A DNA stretch of 64,000 nucleotides from NCBI RefSeq assembly GCF_018119405.1, contig NZ_JAGPWC010000003.1, positions 1 through 64,000 of the forward strand. The letters are read 5' to 3'. Of the stretch, positions 51,101 to 59,358 are shown in pieces. Position 1 is the first letter of the stretch. Each line of letters opens with the position of its first letter. The notes under the pieces were generated by a model, which searched no databases, was not told where the DNA came from, and saw only the letters and a list, made by a program, of their open reading frames with translations. Made by a program: the position numbers and the translations under genes. Origin of the DNA: Massilia sp. ST3. Its GTDB lineage: Bacteria; Pseudomonadota; Gammaproteobacteria; Burkholderiales; Burkholderiaceae_D.

Positions 51101-53536
51101 CAGCCGGGCGGCGTGCACGTGCACCTGCTGCCCGAGGTGGCGCAGGAAGACCGCATCCTGCTGCGTTCGATCGCCAGCGCCGTGCTGTCGGACCAGCGCG
51201 GCGGCCTGCACGACCAGCTGCGCCGGGCGGCGCGTCCACGCGGTCCGGCGCAACCCGGCTTCGAACCGCTGTCCGAGCTGCCGGCGTGGACGGTGGACGC
51301 GCCGCCGCTGCAGGCGCCGCAGCTCGTCGACGACAACGGCATCGGCGGCTTCACCCCGGATGGGCGCGAATACGTGGTGAGGATCGGCCCCGGCGTGCCT
51401 GTTCCGCCAGCGCCCTGGGTCAACCTGCTGGCCAATCCCGACTTTGGCAGCGTGGTGTCGGAACGCGGCCATGCCGCGAGCTGGAGCGGCCACCACGACG
51501 CGCGCGTGACCGCGGGCGACAGCGCGGATCTGGCGCCGCAGGCGGGCGAAGCCTTCTACCTGCGCGACGAGGACAGCGGCGCATTCTGGTCGCCCACGCC
51601 CTGGCCGGCGCCGTCCGGCGAGCCCTACCTGGCCCGCCATGGCTTTGGCTACAGCGTGTTCGAGCACCGGGCGCAGGGCATCCGTTCCGAGCTGCGCTGC
51701 TTCGTGGCGCCGGATGCGCCGCTCAAATATGCCGTGCTGCGCCTGCGTAACGACAGCAGTGCGCCGCGCCGCCTCTCCGCCACCGCCTATGTGGAGTGGA
51801 CCCTGGACGCCCAGGGCGCCGCGCCCGGCCTGCAGGTCGTCACCGGCGCCGACCTGGCCAGCGGCGCGCTGTTCGCGCGCAATGCCTTCGGCGAAGGCTT
51901 CCGCGACAAGGTCGCTTTTCTTCACGCGGACGCCGAGCAGGTGGCGTCCACGGCCGACCGGCTGGAATTCCTCGGCCCCGCCGGGAACATGGCGCAGCCG
52001 GCGGCGATGGCGCGCGCCGGCCTGTCCGGCACTAGCGGCGCGGGACACGACCCTTGCGGCGCGCTGCAAGTCGCAATCAGCCTGCAGCCGGGCGAGGAGG
52101 CCGAGCTGGTGTTCGTGCTCGGCGTGGCCGGTCCGGGCAGCCTGGACGCCAGCCGCGTGGTGCAGCGCCACGGGGGCGCGCAGGCGGCCGCCGCGGCCTG
52201 GGAGCAGATCCGGCGCTGGTGGGAAGACACGCTCGGCGTCGTCGAGCTGCATTCGTCCGACCCTTCGTTCGACCGTTTGGCGAACGGCTGGCTGCTCTAC
52301 CAGGCGATCGCCGGCGCCATGGGTGCGCGCTCCTTCGCCCTGCGTTTGCAGTCGGCGCTGGCGGCGTTGCACGCGCGTCCGGAACTGCTGCGCGAACAGC
52401 TGCTGCGCGCGGCGCGCGACAGCGCCGGCGGGCCGCCCCCGCCCGTCGAGGACTTCCTGTGGCTGCCTTTTGCCGTGGCGCGCTACGCCGCCGTGACGGG
52501 CGACCACGCGGTGCTGGGCGAGCATCCCGTCGACCAGGGGGACGACCTGTACCAGCATTGCGTGCACGGGCTGCGCGGCTGCCTGCAGTTCGGCGCGCGC
52601 GGCCTGCCGCTGGCCGCGGCCCGCCTGCACCACGAAGCGCAGGGGCCGGGCAGCCGCACCGAGAGCGTGCAGCTGTCCTTCTTCATGAACCTGGTCCTGC
52701 TGCGCTTCGCCGAAGTGGCCGACCGCCGCGGCGACTTCGGCTTCGCCACCACCTGCCGCGGCGCCGCGCTGGCGCTGGCGGCGCAGACCGAGGAACACGG
52801 CTGGGACGGCGCCTGGTACCGCTGGGCCTTCCTCGGCGACGGCACGGCGCTCGGCTCCGGCGCGAATGCGCTCTGCCGTATCGACCTGGCGACCCAGGCC
52901 TGGGCCCTGCTGGCCGGCGCGCCGCGTGCGCCGCAAGCCATGGACGCGGTGCGCGGCCTGGCCGAGCGTTCCGACCCGCCGTTCGACCGCCACTGGGCCG
53001 ACGGGCTGGATGCCTGGCCCGGCCAGGACCACCGCGCCGCCGCCTGGGCCGGGATCGGCTTCGCCCGGCTGGGGGACGCGCGCCAAGCCTGGGAGCTGGC
53101 GCGCCTGCTCGACCCGGCGCGGCGCACGGTCACTGAGGAGGACTGCGAACGCTACGCGGGGCCGCCGTATTTCCTGACCGACGGCGTGCGCACGATTGAA
53201 CCCCATGCGGGCCACGCCATCGGCGGCTGCTACACTGGCGCGGCTGCGTGGACCTGGCTGCTGGTCGCCGAGTCGCTGCTGGGTCTTGAACGCAGCGGAC
53301 AGCGCCTGCTGCTGGCCCCGCGCCTGCCTCCGGACTGGCCCGCATTCAGGCTGCGCTACCGCTACCGCAGGACGATCTACGAGATCGCGGTGCAGCGCGG
53401 CGGCGGAGCGCAAGGCATGACGCTCGACGGCGAGCCGGTGCCGGAAGACGGCATCGCCCTGGTGGACGACGCGCGCCTGCACCGCATCGAACTGCGGCTG
53501 GCGGGCGACAACGACGACAAAAGGACAAACACATGA
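45158..53536 (+). CDS. Giant NdvB/cyclic beta-glucan synthase-like protein with degraded active sites
   Basis: A 2792-residue inner-membrane protein with the complete NdvB architecture and family-typical length. The N-terminal region (1-400) has LLDQYHLVDAQVR and IDNLRRLAARAA. Membrane helices lie at about 410-460, 830-880 and 950-985. A GT84-like glycosyltransferase spans about 480-800, a glycoamylase-type domain about 1425-1570 (ESGCNAVDG, GYYEAVDYAPSRLP), and GH94-like modules about 1600-2790. The GT acidic motif, usually DxD-like, reads IDSATSLP (648-651), and the Q-x-x-R-W region reads RHRAARAHWQ (789-798). No GDWNDGM-type motif is found where GH94 has its acid (about 2482-2512). The frame is nevertheless uninterrupted. 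ATG 45158 has GGAG 9 bases upstream. It overlaps the barrel gene by 4 bases. Confidence 0.82.
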   Translation: MADEPPARPGPDQDDDAPLRAAPLSAAQLAVHGRQLAARHQTAGTAPAADLPVLLSQNADAIARACDTLDRAARAGIEIPAAGARLLDQYHLVDAQVRLARGQLLQGVRPLPHLGAGGKVEGEPRAWRLVLEAVAHGDGRVEPDQLARFLAAYQEGAPLALAELDALPCLLRLALIDNLRRLAARAARACLERDKAAGWAVRMVDTSEQRPGDLILLVADMAREVQPLGSSFVAELARRLQGQGGVLAQALDWIDTRLADEGSGIAQQLQLERSEQADDAVSAANSLASLRLAGGVDWRAFAEQIGAVEQVLRADPDGSYARMDGATRDQYRQAVERLARATGHGETEVAQEALALSGIHLAPGEGGLDRRTRHVGYYLAGPGREQLEERLRADAGPARRLRRLAQRRPLAARIGALVLLALLFTATLVSHARQDGVGAGLLAVIGLLALAGASELARAMVRMMAGWIAPPPPTPRMDFGAGIPHGAQALVAVSASLGDEGQVAALCRDLEVRYLGNRDPRLRFCLLADLPDAGSAQMPGDQALLERARAAIDALNARYGHEQVVETYDEQGEPDAATARIEPFLLLVRTRTWSPSEHAWIGRERRRGQLADLNDYLCGAKGNASEQFVLAAGALQALAELRYVIAIDSATSLPIDAARRLVAAMAHPLNQPVLGKDGRVLEGHGLLRPAVRAALPEQGATRYERLWADGAGTWAGPGAGCGASTDPGLGWAAIYDIDAWQRACGGEGRGEGRPAPGLPEEDRLRCGAVHDLRLDALHPATYGEHALRRHRAARAHWQIAGSLGSRKDPAPLVQPHARWRLFDRLRESLAAPALLVLLVLCWSLLAAPVFWSMAVLSVYFLPALFGSLVALADRPHDAPWRQHLDGWARGARVPLVRAALSAAFLPHAAFCQFDAALKGLWRRNVSRRRLLESRPAFLARPGAAIDSNWRSMWFAPALAVGVAVLLTFVNPYALFSAAPLLLVWFLSPTLAWWISQPARSRTPRLAAAENAFLRALARRNWSFFEDHPGAKRLAPEAVLEHPQPAVDARVSPAGMGLSLLAGLAAHDFGFLPASALLDRTQAILASMELLESWRGHVFEWYDGATLAPVEPAFVSTAASGSLLLSLRTLAAGLDELPERLVLEPALLDGIRAALRVVEDCAADAPPALRGAVAAVARTLEPDRCRAIDTLPGLTDCLRAVATEALHLSQSLPEDAPAALRSWTTRLAKQCDAQVEELFALAPWMRTAQEYVIGADLTRIPTLRELAAFEPPSSNAALARHVAQGRDAARRRLARIDELAQQARELAKMDFRALYDAAAGLLAAGWHVRDERLDGDSCDLLASEARMASYAAVAQGQLGQEHWQSLGRPVRIEEAGPLLLSRCGALSDYLAPQLLMPSWRDTLLDSAGRALVRAQAAHARRHDLPWGFSESGCNAVDGAARYRFSRFGIPAASLQRRAPDELVAAPYATLLALPVAPALALANLERLGAAGLLGEHGYYEAVDYAPSRLPQGERQVVVRAWVARHQAMGLLGLAQALLDAPMQRRFMADPELRAASVLLQEALPASGAATPVRYGPGALQDDLPAARAYARVIAQGASALPEVQLLSNGTLHAVVGSDGAGPTRWEGSLLTRSGMACYVRDAGSGQLWSNTPQPALVQPERSETVFAEGRASFRRHDHGIDMVTDVVVAPDEDVELRRVRIANRGAAPRTLELTSCVELVAPPVEAGRKSSVSAWLDEQAGALMCVTEQDAPVVLHLMVLRGEAGELDDSSCETSRARFIRRGHDRRAPQAVLRGGALPGVDPEPSRPLLAMRRILHLAPGQEAVVDLVLGATGGLASARELAQRFQSGHAVDHAVEAAWTHGQAFLRRVDVSEADAQLYTRLAGCLLHPVPALRIDAAVIARNVRGREDLAPYGIDGTLPVVLLQVGQGPESDLVRQTLQAHAYWRSRGLAIDLLVLCDSAAAREQVMHLAAPVLDPSTFEQPGGVHVHLLPEVAQEDRILLRSIASAVLSDQRGGLHDQLRRAARPRGPAQPGFEPLSELPAWTVDAPPLQAPQLVDDNGIGGFTPDGREYVVRIGPGVPVPPAPWVNLLANPDFGSVVSERGHAASWSGHHDARVTAGDSADLAPQAGEAFYLRDEDSGAFWSPTPWPAPSGEPYLARHGFGYSVFEHRAQGIRSELRCFVAPDAPLKYAVLRLRNDSSAPRRLSATAYVEWTLDAQGAAPGLQVVTGADLASGALFARNAFGEGFRDKVAFLHADAEQVASTADRLEFLGPAGNMAQPAAMARAGLSGTSGAGHDPCGALQVAISLQPGEEAELVFVLGVAGPGSLDASRVVQRHGGAQAAAAAWEQIRRWWEDTLGVVELHSSDPSFDRLANGWLLYQAIAGAMGARSFALRLQSALAALHARPELLREQLLRAARDSAGGPPPPVEDFLWLPFAVARYAAVTGDHAVLGEHPVDQGDDLYQHCVHGLRGCLQFGARGLPLAAARLHHEAQGPGSRTESVQLSFFMNLVLLRFAEVADRRGDFGFATTCRGAALALAAQTEEHGWDGAWYRWAFLGDGTALGSGANALCRIDLATQAWALLAGAPRAPQAMDAVRGLAERSDPPFDRHWADGLDAWPGQDHRAAAWAGIGFARLGDARQAWELARLLDPARRTVTEEDCERYAGPPYFLTDGVRTIEPHAGHAIGGCYTGAAAWTWLLVAESLLGLERSGQRLLLAPRLPPDWPAFRLRYRYRRTIYEIAVQRGGGAQGMTLDGEPVPEDGIALVDDARLHRIELRLAGDNDDKRTNT

Positions 53537-54396
53537 CCAAGACCATCCGCTGCGCCGCGTTGCTGCTGGCCGCCGGCGCGACTGCAAGTACGGCCCAGGC
53601 GCTCGACTGGACCGACAACGCCATCAGCTGGCGCTACGGCACCCGTTTCGCCGAGCCCTTCAACCCGGAGCACATCAACAAGCACGTGATCGCGCTGACC
53701 CACGCCAGCGGCTACAAGTACGGCAGCAACTACTTCAACCTGGACCTGCTCAAGTCCGACAGCAAGGATCCCAGGTCGCTGACCGACAGCTCGGGCGCCG
53801 AAGAAGCCTACCTGCTGTACCGCCACACGCTCGACATCGGTGCGCTGAGTGGGCGTGAGCTGCGTTTCGGCAAGGTCAAGGGGCTGGGCCTGACGGCCGG
53901 CTTCGACCTGAACACCAAGGGCGACGTCGGCTACAACTCGCGCAAGCGCATGCTCGTGCTGGGCCCGACCCTGATGTGGGACGTGCCGGGCTTCCTCAAC
54001 ACCAGCCTGCTGCTGCTCCACGAAAGCAATGCGCCGAGCGGCGCCTTCCCGCCCATCTCCGGCGTGGCGGGGCGGCGCTACACCTTCGACAACCACCCGA
54101 TGCTGAGCGCCAGCTGGGGCATTCCGGTAGCCGAGGGCTGGTCCTTCGAAGGCTACGCCAACTTCATCTCCTCCAAGGGACTGGACGAAGTGGGCAACCC
54201 GACCAGCGCCGAGACCAACATCGACATGCAGCTGATGTTCGACATCGGGGCACGCTACGGCCAGAAGAAGAACCGCTTCCGCATCGGCGTCGAGTACCAG
54301 TTCTGGAACAACAAATTCGGAAATTCGCGGGTCACCACGGGCGGGCGCGGGCAGCGGGCCAGTACGCCGATGGTGCGGGCGGAGTATCACTTCTGA
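53533..54396 (+). CDS. Outer-membrane beta-barrel protein (Tsx-like)
   Basis: A 287-residue exported protein. It has a signal peptide (about 1-23, ending ASTAQAL). The rest consists of short alternating amphipathic strands ending in the aromatic C-terminal residue of outer-membrane proteins (VRAEYHF). Overall pattern (ISWRYGTRF, ANFISSKG, DIGARYG, RIGVEYQFW) resembles the Tsx nucleoside-channel family often annotated as outer envelope protein. The specific substrate cannot be read. ATG 53533 overlaps the stop of the giant NdvB-like gene (ATGA), so the two are translationally coupled, implying a joint role at the envelope. A strong terminator follows. Confidence 0.8.
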   Translation: MTKTIRCAALLLAAGATASTAQALDWTDNAISWRYGTRFAEPFNPEHINKHVIALTHASGYKYGSNYFNLDLLKSDSKDPRSLTDSSGAEEAYLLYRHTLDIGALSGRELRFGKVKGLGLTAGFDLNTKGDVGYNSRKRMLVLGPTLMWDVPGFLNTSLLLLHESNAPSGAFPPISGVAGRRYTFDNHPMLSASWGIPVAEGWSFEGYANFISSKGLDEVGNPTSAETNIDMQLMFDIGARYGQKKNRFRIGVEYQFWNNKFGNSRVTTGGRGQRASTPMVRAEYHF

Positions 54397-54423
54397 CGCT
54401 GGCTTCGGCCTGCTGCCCCGGCA

Positions 54424-54458
54424 CGTCGTAGCTGTCAGTGGCAGCTACGACGGTTTTT
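54424..54458 (+). terminator. Intrinsic terminator after the barrel gene
   Basis: A perfect 11-bp stem (54424-54434 with 54442-54452) has a 7-base loop and is followed by G and T5. It ends the NdvB-like/barrel transcript and separates it from the convergent GH92 operon. Confidence 0.9.
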
Positions 54459-54461
54459 CGG

Positions 54462-56762
54462 CTAAGGTTTCAATTCGCGCGACAGAGAGTACGGCGCGTC
54501 CTGCTCGCGGGTCCCCCGCTTCATGTTCGGCTTGGCCGACATGCTGAAGTCCAGCTTGACCCCTTTCATCAGCTCCTCGTGGCCCAGCCAGGTGCGCTCG
54601 ACCGCGCGGCCGTTGACGCGCAGCGCGTCGACGTAGCGTCCGTCGCCCTGTGCGTTCACGGTGAAGCTGCGCCCGTTCTCGAGCCTGACGGTGGCTTTCT
54701 TGAACAGCGGCGTCCCGACCACGTACTGGTTCACACCCGGCGTGACCGGATAAAAGCCGAGCGCCGAGAACACGTACCAGGCCGAGGTCTGGCCATTGTC
54801 CTCGTCGCCGCAATAGCCGTCCGGCGTGGGCGCGTACATGCGGTCCATGGTTTCGCGGATCCAGTGCTGGGCTTTCCATGGGGCGCCGGCATAGTTGTAC
54901 AGGTAGGTCATGTGCTGAATCGGCTGGTTGCCGTGGGCGTACTGGCCCATGTTCGCGATCTGCATCTCGCGGATCTCGTGGATCACCGAGCCGTAGTAGC
55001 TCTCGTCGTAGACCGGCGGCAGCGAGAACACCATGTCGAGCTTGTCGACGAAGGCCTTGCGCCCGCCCATCAGGTCCGCCAGCCCGGCCACGTCGTGGAA
55101 CACCGACCACGAATAGTGCCAGCTGTTCCCCTCGGTGAAGGCGTCGCCCCACTTGAAAGGATTGAAGGGCGTCTGGAAGCTGCCGTCGCGCTTGCGGCCG
55201 CGCATCAGGCCCGTCTCGGGATCGAACAGCTTGCGGTAGTTCAGGCTGCGCTGGGCGTAGATGTCGATCTCGGACTTCGGTTTGCCCAGCGCCTTGCCGA
55301 GCTGGTAGATGGTGAAGTCGTCGTAGGCGTATTCCAGGGTGCGGGCGGCGTTCTCGTTGATGCCGACGTCGTAGGGCACGTAACCGAGCTCGTTGTAGTA
55401 CTTCACACCGGCGCGGCCCACGGCCGTCATCGGGCCTTCGTTGTTGGCGCCTTTCTTGAGGGCCTGCCACAGGGTCTCGATGTCCTGGCCGCGCACGCCC
55501 TTGATCCAGGCGTCCGCCACCACCGAGGCCGAGTTGTTGCCGACCATGATGTCGGCATAGCCGGGGCTGGACCATTCCGGCAGCCAGCCGCCTTCCTTGA
55601 AGGCGTTGGCCAGGCCTTCCTGCATCTCGCTGTTGATCGAGGGGTAGACCAGGTTCAGGAAGGGGTAGAGGGCGCGGAAGGTGTCCCAGAAGCCGGTGCC
55701 GGCGAACAGGCGGCCAGGCAGGACCTGGCCGTTGTAGGGGCTCCAGTGCACCGGCTTGCCGGCGGCATCGAGCTCGTACATCTTGTTCGGGAACAGCACG
55801 GTGCGGTACAGGCTGGAATAGAAGGTGCGGGTCTGGTCGACCGAGCCGCCTTCGACCTGCAGCCTGCCGAGCACCCCGTTCCATGCGGCCTTGCCCTTGG
55901 CGCGGGTGGCCTCGAAGTCGTCCCGGCCCAGTTCGCGCTTCAGGTTCAGTTCCGCCTGCTCGAAGCTGATGAAGGAGGAAGCGACCCGCATGTGCACCTT
56001 CTGGCCCTTGGCGGTCTTGAAGCCGATCAGGGCTCCGCTATGCTCGCCCTGCGTCTCCAGCCTGCCTTCTTCCAGCTTGTCGCCCTGCCAGGTATCGGTG
56101 GAGGCGAAAGCCTGGTCGAATTCGATGACGAAGTAGTTGCGAAAGTTCTTCGGCAGCGGGCCGCGTGCGTAGCGGGTGCTGTAGCCGATCACCCTGCGCT
56201 GGTCAGGCAGGATCTTGACATAGGAGCCCTTGTCGAAGGCGTCGACCACGACGTAGCTGGCGTCCGACTTCGGGAAAGTGAAGCGGAACTGGGCGGCGCG
56301 CTCGGTCGGCGCGATCTCGGTGGTGACGTCGGCGTCGGCCAGGTAGACGCTGTAATAGTATGGCTTGGCGGTCTCCGACTTGTGCGAGAACCAGCTGGCG
56401 CGCGCGTCCTGGTTGAAGCGCTTGGCGCCGGTCACCGGCATGACGGCGAACTGGCCGTAGTCGTTCATCCAGGGCGAAGGCTGGTGGGTCTGCTTGAAGC
56501 CGCGGATCTTGTCGGCGTCGTAGGTGTAGGCCCAGCCGTTGCCCATCTTGCCGGTCTGCGGGGTCCAGAAGTTCATGCCCCAGGGGACGGCGATGGCCGG
56601 ATAGGTGTTGCCGTTCGAGAGCTCGGGCTTGCTGGCCGTGCCCATCAGGGGATTGACCCATTCCACCGGGTCGGCCAGCTTGCCGACGACCTGGGCGGAG
56701 GCGCTGAATGCGCAGGTGGCCAGCAGGGTGGCGGCGCAGCGGATGATCGTGTTCGTCTTCAT
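54462..56762 (-). CDS. GH92 family alpha-mannosidase (variant active-site loop)
   Basis: A 766-residue exported glycosidase of the calcium-dependent GH92 family, which removes mannose from alpha-mannosides. It has a signal peptide (about 1-23, FSASAQVV). The N-terminal beta-sandwich starts WVNPLMGTAS. The catalytic (alpha/alpha)6 region shows GTGFWDTFRALYPFLNL, TEGNSWHYSW with the probable acid Glu, and CGDEDNGQTSAWYVFSALGFYPV with the base Asp pair. The loop usually reading HGNEPSHH is HGNQPIQH here, unlike its neighbour, which suggests altered specificity. It lies 8 bases after the second GH92 gene on the minus strand, so they are an operon of two paralogues. Confidence 0.92.
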   Translation of the reverse strand: MKTNTIIRCAATLLATCAFSASAQVVGKLADPVEWVNPLMGTASKPELSNGNTYPAIAVPWGMNFWTPQTGKMGNGWAYTYDADKIRGFKQTHQPSPWMNDYGQFAVMPVTGAKRFNQDARASWFSHKSETAKPYYYSVYLADADVTTEIAPTERAAQFRFTFPKSDASYVVVDAFDKGSYVKILPDQRRVIGYSTRYARGPLPKNFRNYFVIEFDQAFASTDTWQGDKLEEGRLETQGEHSGALIGFKTAKGQKVHMRVASSFISFEQAELNLKRELGRDDFEATRAKGKAAWNGVLGRLQVEGGSVDQTRTFYSSLYRTVLFPNKMYELDAAGKPVHWSPYNGQVLPGRLFAGTGFWDTFRALYPFLNLVYPSINSEMQEGLANAFKEGGWLPEWSSPGYADIMVGNNSASVVADAWIKGVRGQDIETLWQALKKGANNEGPMTAVGRAGVKYYNELGYVPYDVGINENAARTLEYAYDDFTIYQLGKALGKPKSEIDIYAQRSLNYRKLFDPETGLMRGRKRDGSFQTPFNPFKWGDAFTEGNSWHYSWSVFHDVAGLADLMGGRKAFVDKLDMVFSLPPVYDESYYGSVIHEIREMQIANMGQYAHGNQPIQHMTYLYNYAGAPWKAQHWIRETMDRMYAPTPDGYCGDEDNGQTSAWYVFSALGFYPVTPGVNQYVVGTPLFKKATVRLENGRSFTVNAQGDGRYVDALRVNGRAVERTWLGHEELMKGVKLDFSMSAKPNMKRGTREQDAPYSLSRELKP

Positions 56763-56770
56763 GAGTCGTC

Positions 56771-59110
56771 TCAGTAGCGGGTCTGGGTGTAGGGACGGGC
56801 GCTGTGGTCCTTGCCCCAGTCCTTGTTCGGCGTGGCCTGCATGGTGAACACCAGTTCGCCGCCGGCGACGATGTCTTCGTGGCGCAGGAAGGTCCGGGCC
56901 AGCGGCTTGCCGTTCAGGGTCACGCGGCCGACGTACACGTTGGCTGCCGACAGCTCCTCGGCGCGCACCGTGAAGCGCTTCCCGTTCGGCAGGTTCAGGG
57001 TCGCCCTGTCGAGGAAAGGGCGGCCGATCACGTATTCGTTCGAGGCCGGGGCCACCGGATAGAAGCCGAGCGCGGTGAAGGCGAACCAGGCCGACATCTG
57101 GCCCAGGTCGTCGTTGCCGGACAGGCCATCCGGGCGGTTGGCGTACTGGGTCGCCATGATGTGGGTCAGGCGCTCCTGGGTGCGCCAGGGCGCGCCGGCG
57201 AAGTTGTACAGGTAGGCCACGTGGTGCGAAGGCTCGTTGCCGTGGGCGTAGTGGCCGATCAGGCCCGAGATGTCTTCCATGTGGGCGTAGACATTGTCCT
57301 CGACCTTGGCGTCGAACACCTGGTCCAGCTTCGACACCAGGGCCGCGTCGCCGCCCAGCATGGCGATCAGGCCGGCATTATCGTGCGGCATATACCAGGA
57401 ATACTGCCAGGCGCTGCCTTCCGTGTAGTCGCTGCCGAAGTTCGACTGCACCGGGTTGAAGGGCGTGCGGAACTCGCCGGTGGACTTGCGGGCGCGGATG
57501 AAGCCCGTCTCCTTGTCGAACACGTTGCGGTAGTTCTGGGCGCGTCCGTAGTAGCGGGCGGCCACATCCTTCCTGCCCATCTTCTCGGCCATGCGCGCGA
57601 TGGTCCAGTCGTCGAACGCGTATTCCACGGTCTTCGACGCCGCTTCCGGCTCGCGGTCGATCGGCACGTAGCCCAGCTTCATGTAGTGTTCCAGCCCGCC
57701 GTAGGGGCCGTATTCGGCGCTGGCCGTCATCGCCGTCAAAGCCTGGTTGGCGTCGAAGCCGCGGATGCCCTTCATGTAGGCGTCCGCGATCACCGGCACC
57801 GCGTGGTAGCCGATCATGCACCAGGTCTCCAGGCCGTGGAAGGACCAGACCGGCAGGATGCCGTAGGGGCTGTGCTGCTGCGCGGCGATCAGCGAGTTCA
57901 CGAAGTCGGCGTTGCGCTTTTCCGGCGCCAGCAGGGTGAGCAGCGGGTGCAGGGCGCGGTAGGTGTCCCACAGCGAGAAGGTCGAATGGAAGCGGAAGTC
58001 CTTCGCCTGGTGCACCTGATTGTCCGGCCCGCGGTAGCGGCCGTCGCGGTCCATGAACAGCGAGGGTGCCAGCATGCTGTGGTACAGGCTCGTGTAGAAC
58101 ATGGTGCGCATCGGTTCCGGGGCGTCGGCCTTCACCGCCGACAGCGCCTCGTTCCAGGCCGCGCCGGCGCGGGCGCGCTCGGCGTCGAAGTCCCAGCCCG
58201 GCATCTCGTCGAGGTTGGCCAGCGCATTGTCTTCGCTCACCGGCGAGACCGCGACCTTCACTTGCAGCGTCGCGTCGCTGGGCACGCCGAATTCGAGCGC
58301 CGCGACCAGGGCCTTGCCCTCGACCAGGACCTTGTCCGCAGGGGTCTTGCCGGGCGCCGCGAAGCCGCGGTATTCGACCGCTTCCTCGCGGTTGTGCAAC
58401 TGGTGCGCGCTCATCGGGCGCGAGAACCTCACCGCGAAGTAGAGCTGGCGGCCCGGCGCCCAGCCGCGCGTCTCGCGCATGCCGGTGAGGGTGCTGGCGT
58501 CGCGCACGCGCAGGCGCGACCACAGGTTCTTGCTGCCGTAGTCGTAGATGCTCGAGCGCAGGTCGAGGATCACCTTGGCCGGCGCATCCTTGTGGAATCG
58601 GTAGCGGTGCAGGCCCACGCGTTCGCTGGCGGTGAGCTCGACGTCGACTTCGTTGTCCTGCAGGCGCACCGCGTAGTAGCCCGGCTCGGCCTTTTCCTGC
58701 GCATGCGAGAAGCGCGAGCGGTAGCCGGAGAAAGGGCGCTCCGGGTAGCCCGGCTCCAGCTTGGTCTCGCCGCTGTAGGGCATCAGGAGCACGTCGCCCA
58801 GGTCGGAGTGGCCGCTGCCCGAGAAGTGGGTGTGCGAGAAGCCGAGGATGGAATTGTCGTCATGGCGGTAGCCCGAAGCCCAGGGATAGCTCTGGCGGAA
58901 GTGGCGTACCTGGGTGTCCGGGCTGAGCTGCACCATGCCGAAGGGGCGGCTGGCGCCGGGGAAGGTATGGCCGTCGCCGCCGGTGCCGATGAAGACGTTG
59001 ACGGCCGCCGCGGGGCTGCCAGGCGCCGCGGCCTGCGCCGGCGGAGCGCTCGCGGCCAGCGCCGCCAGCATGCTCAGGAAGAAAGGACCGCAGTGGATTC
59101 GGGTGCTCAT
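56771..59110 (-). CDS. GH92 family alpha-mannosidase (canonical motifs)
   Basis: A 779-residue exported GH92 enzyme and first gene of the two-gene mannosidase operon. It has a signal peptide (about 1-27, APPAQAAAP). The N-terminal part has VNVFIGTGGDGHTFPGASRPFGMVQLSPD. Catalytic motifs are DYTEGSAWQYSWY, YAHGNEPSHHVAYLYNFAG and SGNDDLGQMSAWFAFTALGFYPV, all canonical. ATG 59110 is chosen because GGAG lies 7 bases upstream on the minus strand; a longer in-frame extension from 59248 has no signal peptide at its start. Together the two enzymes could trim surface or host alpha-mannans. No TonB-dependent glycan receptor is adjacent. Confidence 0.93.
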   Translation of the reverse strand: MSTRIHCGPFFLSMLAALAASAPPAQAAAPGSPAAAVNVFIGTGGDGHTFPGASRPFGMVQLSPDTQVRHFRQSYPWASGYRHDDNSILGFSHTHFSGSGHSDLGDVLLMPYSGETKLEPGYPERPFSGYRSRFSHAQEKAEPGYYAVRLQDNEVDVELTASERVGLHRYRFHKDAPAKVILDLRSSIYDYGSKNLWSRLRVRDASTLTGMRETRGWAPGRQLYFAVRFSRPMSAHQLHNREEAVEYRGFAAPGKTPADKVLVEGKALVAALEFGVPSDATLQVKVAVSPVSEDNALANLDEMPGWDFDAERARAGAAWNEALSAVKADAPEPMRTMFYTSLYHSMLAPSLFMDRDGRYRGPDNQVHQAKDFRFHSTFSLWDTYRALHPLLTLLAPEKRNADFVNSLIAAQQHSPYGILPVWSFHGLETWCMIGYHAVPVIADAYMKGIRGFDANQALTAMTASAEYGPYGGLEHYMKLGYVPIDREPEAASKTVEYAFDDWTIARMAEKMGRKDVAARYYGRAQNYRNVFDKETGFIRARKSTGEFRTPFNPVQSNFGSDYTEGSAWQYSWYMPHDNAGLIAMLGGDAALVSKLDQVFDAKVEDNVYAHMEDISGLIGHYAHGNEPSHHVAYLYNFAGAPWRTQERLTHIMATQYANRPDGLSGNDDLGQMSAWFAFTALGFYPVAPASNEYVIGRPFLDRATLNLPNGKRFTVRAEELSAANVYVGRVTLNGKPLARTFLRHEDIVAGGELVFTMQATPNKDWGKDHSARPYTQTRY

Positions 59111-59358
59111 CGTGTCTCCATAACCGGTAATGCCGACCTGAAACTTATATGCCGAGTTTGCTCGACCGGCAAGACATGCGTGGGAAAACGTCCGATCTTT
59201 AGGCCCGTTTACTAAACACGGCACGAAGCGGCAACCTCGGACATGCATGGCGGGTTTCTTCTAAAAAACGGAAGCAACTCATCGTCTTTCTCACCTTTTC
59301 TGGATCTCGCCGGTCGCTACAATCGTCGATCATGTTCTTTTAATAAAGTGTGGAGACG

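Noticed and set aside
50093..53587. Long minus-strand frame opposite the NdvB-like gene
   Set aside because: The plus-strand frame has recognisable NdvB-family sequence throughout; the opposite frame is Arg/Gln/Ala-rich noise.
56804..59215. Plus-strand frame opposite the second GH92 gene
   Set aside because: The GH92 motifs are on the minus strand; the plus frame is a Val/Gly/His-rich artefact.
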